From: Roseiarcus sp963807735
GTDB lineage: Bacteria; Pseudomonadota; Alphaproteobacteria; Rhizobiales; Beijerinckiaceae
Reading direction: 5' to 3'
DNA length: 64,000 bases
Assembly (NCBI GenBank): GCA_963807735.1
Contig: CAWEDI010000005.1
Coordinates: 124,001-188,000 of the forward strand
Positions 26,135 through 35,104 of the stretch are shown here, in pieces. The stretch's first letter is position 1; each line of letters begins with the position of its first letter. The notes under the pieces were generated by a model. The model ran no database searches. It had not been told where the DNA came from and saw only the letters and a program-made list of their open reading frames with translations. The position numbers and the translations under genes are program-made.

Positions 26135-27556
26135 GTCGTGTCCCGGCCCGTGGTGTAGCTTGTCGGGAGTAAGCCGCTCGCGAAGCGCGCTCTCCATTGC
26201 GCCGTAGCGAGCGAGCGGCTTGCGGTGGCCATTGGCGGTTCCCCGGTTAGGGTCGGGTTGCGAATCTCAACGCAACCAAGGACCCACCAATGACCGACGA
26301 GATGATGAACCTTCGCGCGATGGTCGAGAAGGCCCCCGACGCGGATATTCTGCGCGACATGATCGCCTTCGCCGCCGAGCGGTTGATGGAGATGGAAGTC
26401 GGCGCCAAGACCGGCGCAGGCCACGGCGAGCGTTCGCCCGACCGGCTCGCCCATCGCAACGGCTATCGCGACCGGGATTGGGAGACTCGGGCAGGAACAG
26501 TCGAACTGCGCATACCGAAGCTGCGCAAAGGCTCGTACTTCCCAAGCTTTCTGGAGCCGCGGCGCATGGCGGAGAAAGCGCTGACGGCGGTCATCCAAGA
26601 GGCTTACGTCCACGGCGTCTCGACCCGTTCGGTGGACGACCTCGTCAAGGCGATGGGCGGGACAGGTATCTCGAAGAGCCAGGTCAGCCGGCTCTGCGAG
26701 GAAATCGATGAACGCGTGAAGGCGTTTCTCGACCGCCCGCTTGAGGGCGAATGGCCTTATGTCTGGCTCGATGCGACCTACGTGAAGGTCCGCCGCAACA
26801 ATCGCATCGTGTCCGTCGCGGTGATCGTGGCCGTCGGCGTCAACGGCGATGGGCGGCGCGAGGTCTTGGGAATGGATATCGGCCCCTCCGAGGCCGAGAC
26901 CTTCTGGACCGAGTTCCTTCGCAAGCTCAGGCGTCGCGGCCTGCGCGGCGTCAAGCTGGTCGTCTCCGACGCCCACGAAGGCATCAAGGCCGCCGTCGCC
27001 AAGCTGATGAGCGCGAGCTGGCAGCGTTGCCGGGTCCACACCATGCGCAACGCGCTCGCCCATGCCGGCAAGAACAGCCGGCGCGTCGTCTCGGCCTTCA
27101 TCGCCACCGCCTTCGCCCAGGACAGCGCGAACGCCGCCAAGACGCAGTGGCGCAAGGTCGCCGATCAATTACGGCCCAAGCTGCGCAAGCTCGCCGAGTT
27201 CATGGACGAGGCCGAAAACGACGTCCTCGCCTACATGGCGTTCCCGTCCGATCACTGGCCAAAACTCCACTCCACCAACGGCCTGGAGCGCCTCAATGGC
27301 GAGATAAAGCGGCGCACCGAAGTCGTCGGCATCTTTCCCAACGACGAAGCCATCGTTCGGCTCGTCGGCGCTATCCTGCTCGAACAAAACGACGAATGGG
27401 CCGTCCAACGGGCGCGCTACATGACGCTGGAAACCATCGCCGCCTTGAGCGATGATGCCGTCGTCGGATTGCCCGCCGTGGCCATCTGACCGATCCGGCC
27501 CTAGCCGGAAGCCGTGGTGGAACAACCCTCAGCTACACCACGCCTCGGGACACGAT
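26135..27556 (+). mobile_element. IS256-family insertion sequence
   Basis: The transposase gene is flanked by imperfect inverted repeats: left end about 26135-26160 (TCGTGTCCCGGCCC then GTGGTGTAGCT), right end about 27531-27556, whose complement reads ATCGTGTCCCGAGGC then GTGGTGTAGCT. GCGACC occurs directly outside both ends (26128-26133 and 27560-27565), a possible eroded target duplication. Length about 1.42 kb is usual for the family. Transposase and ends look intact, so mobility is plausible. Confidence 0.85.
26290..27489 (+). CDS. IS256 family (mutator-type) transposase
   Basis: 399 aa, typical length. The DDE catalytic set is visible: Asp in YVWLDATYVKVRRNNR, Asp in LVVSDAHEGIKAAVAKL, Glu in STNGLERLNGEIKRR, followed by RTEVVGIFPNDEAIVRLVGA. 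The N-terminal DNA-binding region precedes HRNGYRDRDWETRAGTVEL and RIPKLRKGSYFPSFLEPRR, conserved in the family. It carries out copy-out/cut-and-paste transposition of its own element. No frameshift or stop. Confidence 0.95.
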   Translation: MTDEMMNLRAMVEKAPDADILRDMIAFAAERLMEMEVGAKTGAGHGERSPDRLAHRNGYRDRDWETRAGTVELRIPKLRKGSYFPSFLEPRRMAEKALTAVIQEAYVHGVSTRSVDDLVKAMGGTGISKSQVSRLCEEIDERVKAFLDRPLEGEWPYVWLDATYVKVRRNNRIVSVAVIVAVGVNGDGRREVLGMDIGPSEAETFWTEFLRKLRRRGLRGVKLVVSDAHEGIKAAVAKLMSASWQRCRVHTMRNALAHAGKNSRRVVSAFIATAFAQDSANAAKTQWRKVADQLRPKLRKLAEFMDEAENDVLAYMAFPSDHWPKLHSTNGLERLNGEIKRRTEVVGIFPNDEAIVRLVGAILLEQNDEWAVQRARYMTLETIAALSDDAVVGLPAVAI

Positions 27557-27574
27557 CGTGCGACCAAGGGGCGC

Positions 27575-27747
27575 GTGGGCTCGATCGACGACTATGTTGT
27601 GGAGGACTGCGCGGACCACCTCCCGGCCAGTTTCCAAACGCAGCGGGAAGCGATCGAGTGGGCGCAAAAACAGGGCCACAAGCCTCTCGTGGCGGCGTCC
27701 GTATGCTCAACGACAAAGATAAGCCGGACCACTGGCGAGGCGCGTAG
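27575..27747 (+). pseudogene. small hypothetical protein, frameshifted, 5' end next to IS256
   Basis: A small protein can be read across two frames: from a GTG at 27575 (after AAGGGG) SIDDYVVEDCADHLPASFQT, QREAIEWAQKQGHKPLVA, then in another frame VRMLNDKDKPDHWRGA with stop at 27747. The shift is near 27695. It resembles short alphaproteobacterial proteins of unknown function that end in K-P-D-H-W-R. The IS256 right end lies only 19 bp upstream and may have removed the original start or promoter. Confidence 0.5.
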
Positions 27748-27824
27748 TCGCTCGGCGCGTCGACGTCGAGATCTACGACTTGTGAGTCTCGCCACAGCGA
27801 CGAACATTAAGCGGCGCTAACGGT

Positions 27825-27845
27825 CTCCCCGCATCAAGCGGGGAG
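27825..27845 (+). promoter_or_regulatory. hairpin covering the ribosome site of the 54-aa ORF
   Basis: A perfect 8-bp stem, CTCCCCGC (27825-27832) with GCGGGGAG (27838-27845), loop ATCAA. The 3' strand contains the Shine-Dalgarno sequence GGGGAGG (27840-27846) that lies 7 nt before the ATG at 27854. Folding would hide the ribosome site. No T-run follows, so it is not a normal terminator. Confidence 0.5.
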
Positions 27846-27853
27846 GCCATCCC

Positions 27854-28018
27854 ATGCGCAAGATCCTTAAGACCGTTCTTTTGTGGCTGCTGGGCCCTAT
27901 GCCTTACCCATACCCGGACGACCGGCCGTTGCACGGCCCACTTGTCGAGACCTTAAGAGACGACATGACAAACCTCGACGCAATCGCGCGAGGGTTGGCC
28001 GGATCGAGGCGTCGGTAG
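27854..28018 (+). CDS. small protein, 54 aa, hypothetical
   Basis: ATG at 27854 with GGGGAGG at 7 nt. The product begins MRKILKTVLLWLLGPMPYPY: a basic start and a short hydrophobic stretch (about residues 5-16), then a Pro/Asp-rich turn and an amphipathic helix (LVETLRDDMTNLDAIARGL), ending in basic residues. It could be a membrane-associated peptide. No family is recognised. Strong ribosome site and sensible amino-acid content support it, but its shortness keeps confidence moderate. Confidence 0.5.
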   Translation: MRKILKTVLLWLLGPMPYPYPDDRPLHGPLVETLRDDMTNLDAIARGLAGSRRR

Positions 28019-28857
28019 CGGTCGGTCCTGTTGCGCCAATGTGAAGCGGCCCGGCGCGGAGGCTAGCCTGCCGAGCCGCCCGGGGGCAGCCGGTCGCTCT
28101 GCCAAGTCGCCGCCCGGACTTATAGTCTGAGCTAAATTACTGTACGCAACCGCGCGACTTCAGGTCAATTTGAGCCGAAGTCCGAGATTTTGCGTGGTGC
28201 GGACTGGTTGCAGCCCCACCACATCGAAATGAGGCGGCAGCGGCCTGACCGTTGTTCTGCGCCAGGCCGCCGACTGCTCAGGAGGGGCGTCGTGTGCAGC
28301 GGCTTGTGCAGCCACACGCAGCGCGCACCGCCCTCGCCCTTGGCGGCAATCATATTCGCCGCACGCTCGCCGGAAGTTTTCCGAGGTCGCGGATTTTCCG
28401 CCGGCGTTTTTATGGCGAATTTTCGACGCTTACTCGGAATTTTCTGGGGTGTCCCGGCGGACGGCGCCCTCGGCGCCGTTCAGCACCTTCGCGATCTGCC
28501 GATTGGCCGGAACCTCGCTTGATTGCCCGCGTTCGATTCGCATATCAGCAATCGCCCTTTGGCCACTTCGCTGAGCGGCGGTGCACGACGCGACGCCGGC
28601 ACGGTTCGAGCCTCCGGCGTCGTGGTCGGCGCGGACGATCAAGACTGCATACGGGCAAGGGCAAGACAAAACGCGGGTCAGCCAGATCCCGTTTTTCGCC
28701 GCCGACGCAATCAGATCACCCGGCCGCCTTCTGCTCGGCGATCATCCTGCCTCTTCCTGACGAGCCCGCATCGACGTCGAGCCTCGCCGGAACGCTTCCC
28801 GCGCTCGCGAGGTTATCGACGTGCGCAGCGGCATGATCCCCGACGCGAGCGCAACTG
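28019..28857. other. long stretch without a recognisable gene
   Basis: Overlapping frames on both strands, none family-like. A minus-strand segment ending at 28430 (RAIADMRIERGQSSEV, then QIAKVLNGAEGAVRRDT) looks protein-like and may be the tail of a degraded gene. The stretch ends at a strong plus-strand intrinsic terminator (28858-28892), so an untranslated plus-strand transcript is conceivable. Confidence 0.35.
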
Positions 28858-28892
28858 GCCCTGCGATTTCGAGCAATCGCAGGGCTTTTTTT
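28858..28892 (+). terminator. strong intrinsic terminator
   Basis: Perfect 11-bp stem GCCCTGCGATT (28858-28868) / AATCGCAGGGC (28875-28885), 6-nt loop, followed directly by TTTTTTT on the plus strand. No plus-strand gene is recognised upstream. On the minus strand the U-tract would precede the stem, so it does not serve the minus-strand gene ending at 28908. Confidence 0.85.
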
Positions 28893-28907
28893 GGCCCATC
28901 CCGCCCG

Positions 28908-29339
28908 TCATATCACACCTTGCTGCGGTGGTGCGCTGCCCCCGAATTGAGCGATCACCGGGTCAGCGCGTCCGACCTCGCCGGCTTGAGCAAGGATTAC
29001 GGCGTCCTGAAATTCGCCTGTCGCGGGATCGCCCGTACGCGAGAAAGCGACGAGGACTCATGGTCGGGCGCCCCGTAAAGCGAGACGACGATGCGCAACC
29101 TCAGCCGATGTGACCTGAAGCGGCGGCCCGGCTACCAGGTCGCCCGCGTCGTTGCGGTCGAAAGTGACGACGACGTAATAGGTGACGGCCGCCATTCTCG
29201 ACCTCGCCAGCTCGCTCGTCATTTCGCCGATCTTCTCTTGGGCGCCGCGAGATTCGCGTCGCTTTCCCCAATCAGTCCCCAGGGCCGCTACTCTCGCAGC
29301 GCGCAGTTTCGCCAGATAGGATTGATCGTCTGCGGACAT
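28908..29339 (-). pseudogene. small hypothetical protein with an in-frame TGA
   Basis: The ATG at 29339 is preceded by GGAG at 5 nt. The frame reads MSADDQSYLAKLRAARVAAL, later AAVTYYVVVTFDRNDAGDLV and RRLALRGARP, then TGA (29058-29060), and continues in the same frame as VLVAFSRTGDPATGEFQDAV, ILAQAGEV, to a TGA at 28908. Protein-like sequence on both sides of the stop in one frame suggests a nonsense mutation (perhaps GGA to TGA) in a 143-codon gene. No family is recognised, although the YYVVV...F-D/R...G-D-L-V and F-S-R-T-G-D-P blocks look like a conserved small domain. Selenocysteine readthrough is unsupported. Confidence 0.5.
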
Positions 29340-29412
29340 TTGCGCTCCGCTCTCGCGGAAGGCGCTTAGCAGGTCCTCCAGGCCGCTGCGAAAGGATCGG
29401 TCATCGCCACGC

Positions 29413-32400
29413 ATGCGGCCTGACGGGTGTTCGACGTCAGGCCGCCGCCCGCGCAGGGAGAAGATGGCCACCATCCCCGCGACGATCGAACGCGTCGCTT
29501 GTACGGGGATGACGCCAGACTGGATTTCCGGCGAGCTCGCGGATAACAGCCGATCGCCCGCAGCTTGGAGGCTCCAACCGGCGTGGAGGACATTGGCGTC
29601 GTTCCGCGCGCGGCCGACGCCGTCGTTTCCCCTGGACCCCTTCGCATGTATCGGCGATGTTGAAGGCCTGTTTCGGGGCGCGTCGTGGACATCGGGACTT
29701 GGCTTCACGAACTGGGATTGGGCCAGTACGAGTTCGGCCTTTCGCGACAACGCTGTCGATTTCGAAGTCCTTCCGGATTTGACCGAAGCCGACCTCCAGC
29801 AGCTTGGCATTCCGCTCGGCCATCGAAAGCGCCTTCTGAAGGCGATCGCGGGGCTTTCTGAGAGCCCTCAGCCGCCGCATACGGACCCGCCGGCCCCGAA
29901 GCCGCCTCGCCCTGCTGCGGCCCCGCCGGTCGCCGCCCGCGATGACGCGGAGCGCCGGCCTATCACGGTCATGTTTTGCGATCTCGTCGGCTCGACCTCG
30001 ATGGCGGCGAAACTCGATGCCGAAGACTGGCGCGATCTCGTCAGCGCCTATCTCGACGAGGCGTCCAAGGCCGTCGCCGGTTACGGCGGCCATGTGCTGA
30101 AGAAGCTTGGCGACGGGCTGATGGCGCTGTTCGGTTATCCTCGTGCCCAGGAGAACGACGCCGAGCGCGCCGCCCGCGCTGGGCTCGCGATCCTGCGCGC
30201 CCTGGAGGAGCTTAACGTCCGGCACGCCGCGCGCGCTTTGCCCTCGCTTGCCGCGCGGATCGGCCTCGAGACCGGCCCCGTGGTCGTTGATGCCTCTGGC
30301 GAGGTGTTCGGCGACGCGCCGAACGTCGCCGCGCGCGTTCAGAGCGCCGCCGAGCCCGGAGCGCTGTGGGTCACGGCGGGCGTGCAACGACAGGTCGCGG
30401 GTCTGTTCGTCGCCGAAGACAAGGGGCCGCACGAGCTCAAGGGCGTGGCAGGCAAACCGGTGCTCTATCGTCTCGTGCGGGCGAGCGGAGCCAGCCGGCG
30501 GACGGCTGGACGGGCGCTGACCCTTCTCGTCGGGCGCGAGGACGAACTGGCGCAACTCGCAAGGCGGTGGGAGCGGGCGCGGAGCGGCGAGGGACAGTTC
30601 GTTCAGATCATCGGCGAGCCGGGTCTCGGCAAGTCGCGGCTGATCGAGGAGGTTCGGGTCACGCTCGCGGAGACGCCGCACACCTGGATCGAATGGGCGT
30701 CGTCGCAACTATTGCAGAACACGCCGTTACATCCGCTCTCCGAATGGGGCCGACAACGCTTCGGGGGCGAAGCGCGGCTCGCCGACCTGGAAGCGACATT
30801 GAGTAGCGTAAAGCTCGATCCGAATGAGTACGCACCGCTGCTCGCACCCTTGCTTGACATCCCGGTCCCCGAGGATCGTGAGCCGAAACTAACGCCCGAG
30901 GAGCTGCGCCGCCGGCAGCTCGCTGCGATCGTCGCCTGGATCATGGCGGGGGCGAGAACCCAATCGATTGTCCTCGTCGTCGAAGACTTACACTGGGCCG
31001 ACCCGACGACGCTCGACCTCATGAAAACGCTCGCCGAGCGCAGCGCGCAAGCGCCTTTGCTTGTCGTGACGACCGCGCGGCCGGAGTTCCGCGCGCCGTG
31101 GGCGACGCGGTCGCATCACGCGGTCATCTCCTTGGTCCCCCTCGACCGCGTCGAGATTTTCAAAATGGTTGGAGCCATCGCGGCGAAGCACGCGTTGACG
31201 AAAGACGTCGTCGAGGGGCTGAGTGATCGCACCGCCGGCGTTCCATTGTTCGTGGAGGAGTTGACCCGGCTCATGCTGGAGGGCGGCGTGCAGACGATCC
31301 CGCCGACTCTACAACAGTCGCTAGCGGCGCGTCTCGACCGGCTCGGCGATGCTCGCGAGGTCGCGCAAATCGGCGCGGTGCTTGGGCGCGAGTTTTCGCA
31401 CGAATTGTTGACTGCCGTCGCAGGCATGGCGGAGCCGGCGATCGGAGCGGCGCTGGAGAAGCTCGCCGACGCGGATTTACTGTTCGTCGAGGGGACAGCA
31501 CCAGAGGCGACGTATCGCTTCAAACACGCGCTGATCCAAGACGCGGCTTACGAGAGCTTGTTGAAGAACCGCCGGCAGGCGCTGCACCGTCGCGCGGCGG
31601 AAGCGCTCGTCGCCGCGTCCAACCCACAGCCCGAACTCGTCGCCCACCATTTCACGCAATCTAACCAGACGGAGCTTGCGATCGAATGGTGGGGTAAGGC
31701 GGGCGATACGGCGCTGAGCAGGAGCGCGTTCCAGGAGGCGATCTCGCATCTGGGCAAGGCGATCGAGTTGTCGGACAGAGAGGGGAGACCGGCGAGCCTC
31801 TCTGCTCCAGCTCCGACCGTTCAACGGTTGAAGTTGCAGACCAGCTACGGCAAGGCGGTGGCTTGGTCAAAAGGGTTCGCTGCCGAGGAAACCAAAGCGG
31901 CGCTCACGCGAACCGAACGGCTCCTGACCCAAAGCGATAATGTCGCCGAGCGCATGAAGGCGCGCTATGCGCGATGGCTTGCTTTGAACACGAGCGGCCG
32001 GCTCGAGATGGCGCGCGATGCGGCCGAAATTTACCTCCGTGAGGCGAAATTGGCGGGCGATGCTCGCGCCGTAGCTTCTGCTGGACGGGCTTTGGGAGCG
32101 ACGTACTTTTATCAAGGCCAGTTCGAAGAGGCCGGTAGAAATCTGCACGCGGCTCTGGGCTTGTACAATCTCGATCGGGAAAGCACTGCCCGTCGCCCGC
32201 GGCGATCTGAAGCTGAGATCAGCGCCAAATGCTACATCGCCCAGATCGCTTGGTTCATGGGCGATGCAACCGGAGCCGCGGTTCAATTCGAAGAAGCGTT
32301 GACGGAAGCGGTCGCTTCGGAATACGCGCCCACCATTTGCAATGCCTACGCGCATGAGGCGACGCACGCCGTGGCGCGCGGCGACGGCGAAGTCACAATT

Positions 32401-34194
32401 CGAGCCGCCACTGTGCTCTTGGACGTCTCGGTAAAAAGCGGCTTGCAACTTTACGAGAGTGCGGCTCGCGCGTGTCTATCTTGGGCGCGCTCGCGACAAG
32501 GGGACAAAGATGAGCTACCGCGGTTCCAAAGGCTCAGCGAGACGGTCATCAGTCAATTTGGTCGGCTTTTTGGGCCCTTGCTTCTCGGTCGGCTCGCAGA
32601 GATCGAAGCCGACCAAATTTCCGCAGAAACTGCTCTAACCTCGATTGATCGCGCGCTCGAATTTGCCCGCGACGGCGACATCCGATACCTCGACGCCTTG
32701 TTGCACCGTATCCGAGGCGGCATCCTGCTTCGGCGAGATCCCGCAAATACCGTCCTGACCGAAGAAGCGTATCGGACCGCCATCGCCATCGGACGCGAAC
32801 AGGGCGCGCGCACGTTCGAGTTGCAAGCCGCCCTGCCACTCGCCAAGCTCCTCCAATCAACCAACCGCCGCCTCGAAGCCCCCGACGTGCTCGCGCCCGC
32901 GCTCGAAGGCTTTGCGCCGACGCCCGAACTCCCCGCCATCGCCGAGGCTCAGGCGCTATTCCAGGTTCTAGCAGCAGACGAGAGCGTCAAAACCGAAGCG
33001 GCTCGCCGCGCTCGCCGGCTGAAACTGCAAACCAGCTACGGCCAGGCCGTCATGTGGTCCAAGGGCTACGGCGCCGAGGAAACAAAAGCCGCCTTCGCCC
33101 GCGTCGAAGAGCTCGCGACAGCGAATGGCGATCCTCAGTCGCCGTTCGACGCCTACTACGGTCGATGGGCGCGTTCTGTCTTTGGCGGCGATCTTGGGTC
33201 GGCTCGAGAAACAGCCGAGAGCTTCGTGCGCATAGCGGAACGTGACGAGCGGTTGACAGAAGCGGGCGTGGGGCATCGCCTTTTAGGGATGACTTTATTC
33301 TTACTAGGCGATTTCGGACAGGCGCGGGCGCAGTGCGAACAGGCGGTTCGAACCTACAACCCCGATCGAGACCGCGATGCCAAGTTTCGCTTCGGTCAGG
33401 ACTCGGCAGTCGGCGCCGTCGCCTATCTGACCCTCGCAGGTTGGTGTGTCGGCGACGTCACGCGCGCAAGGGAGCTAAGCGACGACGCGCGTGCGCGCGC
33501 AATCGAATGCGCTCACGCCCCAACGCTCGCCAACACGTATTTCACCATCGCTACAGTCGAAGCCCTCCGTGACGACGCGGAAGCGGCCCGGGGCGCTGTG
33601 GAAAGCGGCGTTGCGCTCAGCCGCGAGCACGGTCTCGCGCTGAATCTCGCCTATGGAGCGCTGCTCTCGGCCTGGGCGCAAGCGAAGCGCGGCGCTCGGA
33701 ACGCCGGCTCGACCGAACTTCGAATGGCGTTGGCCGAATACGCTGGCACAGGCGTCAAGTTCGGTGGGCCGTTCTTTCGAGGGCTGCTCGCGGAAATCGA
33801 AGGCGTAGGGGCAGACGCTGAGGCCGCCCTCGCCGAGATCGACGGAGCGCTGGCGCTTGCGGGCGAGACCGGAGAGCATTGGTTCGACGCCGGACTCCAT
33901 CGCATCCGCGGCGAAATCCTCCTCAAACAAAACCCCGCCGACCCCGCCGCCGCCGTAACCGCCTTCCTCGCCGCCATCGCGGTTGCGCAGCAGCAAAAGG
34001 CCCGCACCTTCGAGCTGCTCGCCGCCCTCGCGCTGGCGAAGCTTCTCACCGCCAACGTCCGTCTCGTCGAGGCGCATAACGTCCTTGCCCCCGCTCTGGA
34101 AGGCTTCGCGCCCAGCCCCGAGTTGCCGGCTATTGCCGAAGCACAGGCTTTGCTTGCGAAGCTTATTGAAAGCGGCAAAGTGAGGCCCGCCTGA
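29413..34194 (+). CDS. giant SAM / adenylate cyclase / AAA ATPase / duplicated TPR protein
   Basis: 1593 codons in one frame, but the true start is uncertain. A SAM domain ends at about residue 155 (AFRDNAVDFEVLPDLTEADL, then GIPLGHRKRLLKAI). Its first half (DIGTWLHELGLGQYE) is in another frame beginning at GTG 29685, so a one-base frameshift lies near 29730 and codons before it are probably not translated. The cyclase domain follows (VMFCDLVGSTSMA, KLGDGLMALFGYP, GDAPNVAARVQS), then an NTPase with Walker A GEPGLGKSR and Walker B IVLVVEDLHWADP. The C-terminal about 750 residues are two tandem copies of one TPR module, each starting RLKLQTSYG and ending EGFAP.PELPAIAEAQAL. A cytosolic signal-transduction role is likely; ligand unknown. 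Confidence 0.85.
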   Translation: MRPDGCSTSGRRPRREKMATIPATIERVACTGMTPDWISGELADNSRSPAAWRLQPAWRTLASFRARPTPSFPLDPFACIGDVEGLFRGASWTSGLGFTNWDWASTSSAFRDNAVDFEVLPDLTEADLQQLGIPLGHRKRLLKAIAGLSESPQPPHTDPPAPKPPRPAAAPPVAARDDAERRPITVMFCDLVGSTSMAAKLDAEDWRDLVSAYLDEASKAVAGYGGHVLKKLGDGLMALFGYPRAQENDAERAARAGLAILRALEELNVRHAARALPSLAARIGLETGPVVVDASGEVFGDAPNVAARVQSAAEPGALWVTAGVQRQVAGLFVAEDKGPHELKGVAGKPVLYRLVRASGASRRTAGRALTLLVGREDELAQLARRWERARSGEGQFVQIIGEPGLGKSRLIEEVRVTLAETPHTWIEWASSQLLQNTPLHPLSEWGRQRFGGEARLADLEATLSSVKLDPNEYAPLLAPLLDIPVPEDREPKLTPEELRRRQLAAIVAWIMAGARTQSIVLVVEDLHWADPTTLDLMKTLAERSAQAPLLVVTTARPEFRAPWATRSHHAVISLVPLDRVEIFKMVGAIAAKHALTKDVVEGLSDRTAGVPLFVEELTRLMLEGGVQTIPPTLQQSLAARLDRLGDAREVAQIGAVLGREFSHELLTAVAGMAEPAIGAALEKLADADLLFVEGTAPEATYRFKHALIQDAAYESLLKNRRQALHRRAAEALVAASNPQPELVAHHFTQSNQTELAIEWWGKAGDTALSRSAFQEAISHLGKAIELSDREGRPASLSAPAPTVQRLKLQTSYGKAVAWSKGFAAEETKAALTRTERLLTQSDNVAERMKARYARWLALNTSGRLEMARDAAEIYLREAKLAGDARAVASAGRALGATYFYQGQFEEAGRNLHAALGLYNLDRESTARRPRRSEAEISAKCYIAQIAWFMGDATGAAVQFEEALTEAVASEYAPTICNAYAHEATHAVARGDGEVTIRAATVLLDVSVKSGLQLYESAARACLSWARSRQGDKDELPRFQRLSETVISQFGRLFGPLLLGRLAEIEADQISAETALTSIDRALEFARDGDIRYLDALLHRIRGGILLRRDPANTVLTEEAYRTAIAIGREQGARTFELQAALPLAKLLQSTNRRLEAPDVLAPALEGFAPTPELPAIAEAQALFQVLAADESVKTEAARRARRLKLQTSYGQAVMWSKGYGAEETKAAFARVEELATANGDPQSPFDAYYGRWARSVFGGDLGSARETAESFVRIAERDERLTEAGVGHRLLGMTLFLLGDFGQARAQCEQAVRTYNPDRDRDAKFRFGQDSAVGAVAYLTLAGWCVGDVTRARELSDDARARAIECAHAPTLANTYFTIATVEALRDDAEAARGAVESGVALSREHGLALNLAYGALLSAWAQAKRGARNAGSTELRMALAEYAGTGVKFGGPFFRGLLAEIEGVGADAEAALAEIDGALALAGETGEHWFDAGLHRIRGEILLKQNPADPAAAVTAFLAAIAVAQQQKARTFELLAALALAKLLTANVRLVEAHNVLAPALEGFAPSPELPAIAEAQALLAKLIESGKVRPA

Positions 34195-34263
34195 GCCCCG
34201 CCAGCCTGCGTTACATTCTCATGCCTCCCTTGTTTTCAACGAGAGAAGATAACAGCCAAGGTG

Positions 34264-34721
34264 CTAAACTGCGGCAGGAGCCGACACAAAGCAAATGCCC
34301 CGCCATTGTGCGGCGGGGTGAGTGTTGCGGCGCGTAGAGCCTGATCCTGTTTTGTCAGCCTTCCTTTCGAGCACAAGCGACGCCAACGCCGGCGCCGAGT
34401 TGAGCCCGATCATTGCCTTGACGACGCCGATCCCATCCTCAACCAGGGCGACCGCCAACGCGACGGCCTCCGGCGGCGGCTCACTGCCGGTGTTCGCACG
34501 CACGAATCGGTCGAGCGCCGCCGCCTTGGCCCCGAGGCCTGTCGTGGTCTTTGCTCGGGTTGTGGTGAGGCAGGCGATCGCGGCCAACCCGTGGCCGAGG
34601 AGCGCGGTCAGCGCGTCGCTGGGAGCGTCCTGCTCGGCGGCTTGCTGATAGGCCTCTGTCGCCTCGCGCGCGGCGTTGCAGGCGAGGAAGAGGCTTCGTC
34701 GGGTTCGCTGGTTTTCATCAT
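34264..34721 (-). pseudogene. hypothetical helical protein, frameshifted near its start
   Basis: From the ATG at 34721 (MKTSEPDEA) a frameshift near 34695 leads into LFLACNAAREATEAYQQAAE, ALTALLGHGLAAIACLTTTR, AAALDRFVRANTGSEPPPEA and VALVEDGIGVVKAMIGL, stopping at 34264. Ala-rich and helical; no family recognised. The start overlaps the stop of a preceding minus-strand frame by one base (TGATG), implying a two-gene unit. Codon use is like the neighbours. Confidence 0.45.
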
Positions 34722-34936
34722 CACGCCTCGTTCGCCTTGCGCAGCTCCGCCATCTCGACCAGGGCCATTTCGACGACGGTTTCGGCGCCGCATCTGTTGC
34801 CCTGGCCAAAGAGGGACATCTTGGCATCGGCGTTCACCTGGATTGAGGGCCCGTCCTGACCGTTCGTGAGGCGCAAAAGATCGTCGACAGCTGGGAATCC
34901 GGAAGGTTGCCGCTCGACGCTGAGGAAATTGAGCTC
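34721..34936 (-). other. possible small ORF coupled to the preceding pseudogene
   Basis: An open minus-strand frame ends at 34721 with protein-like sequence (NADAKMSLFGQGNRCGAETV, then EMALVEMAELRKANEA). I found no ATG or convincing GTG/TTG start after the upstream stop, so the 5' end is probably lost or altered by the adjacent palindromic element. Confidence 0.35.
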
Positions 34937-34945
34937 TAGCGCAGA

Positions 34946-35094
34946 TACCGATCAGACAGAATCGGCCCGTCGTTGCGAGCGAAGCGAAGCAATCCAGCGC
35001 GCCGAGATCGTAGGCTAGTCGGTGAAGCTCGGCTCGGCGGAGACGTGGATGGCTTCGCTTCGCTCGCCATGACGGCGGTACAACTTGATCGGTA
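34946..35094. repeat. REP/MITE-like palindromic element
   Basis: Nested inverted repeats: outer TACCGATCA (34946-34954) / TGATCGGTA (35086-35094), perfect; inner CGTTGCGAGCGAAGCGAAGC on the left (about 34971-34990) opposed by GGCTTCGCTTCGCTCGCCAT on the right (about 35051-35070), with near-perfect complementarity. This TTGCGAGCGAAGCGAAGCAA type of palindrome is, from my knowledge, dispersed in many Hyphomicrobiales genomes. It ends within a few bases of the IS110 left flank. Confidence 0.75.
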
Positions 35095-35104
35095 ACCGCT
35101 TGTC

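Noticed and set aside
26035..27168. 377-aa minus-strand frame
   Set aside because: Antisense to the IS256 transposase; no recognisable motifs of its own.
29058..29060. TGA as a selenocysteine codon
   Set aside because: No SECIS-like structure identified and no selenoprotein family match; nonsense mutation is simpler.
29437..30708. 423-aa minus-strand frame
   Set aside because: Antisense shadow of the cyclase domain of the giant protein.
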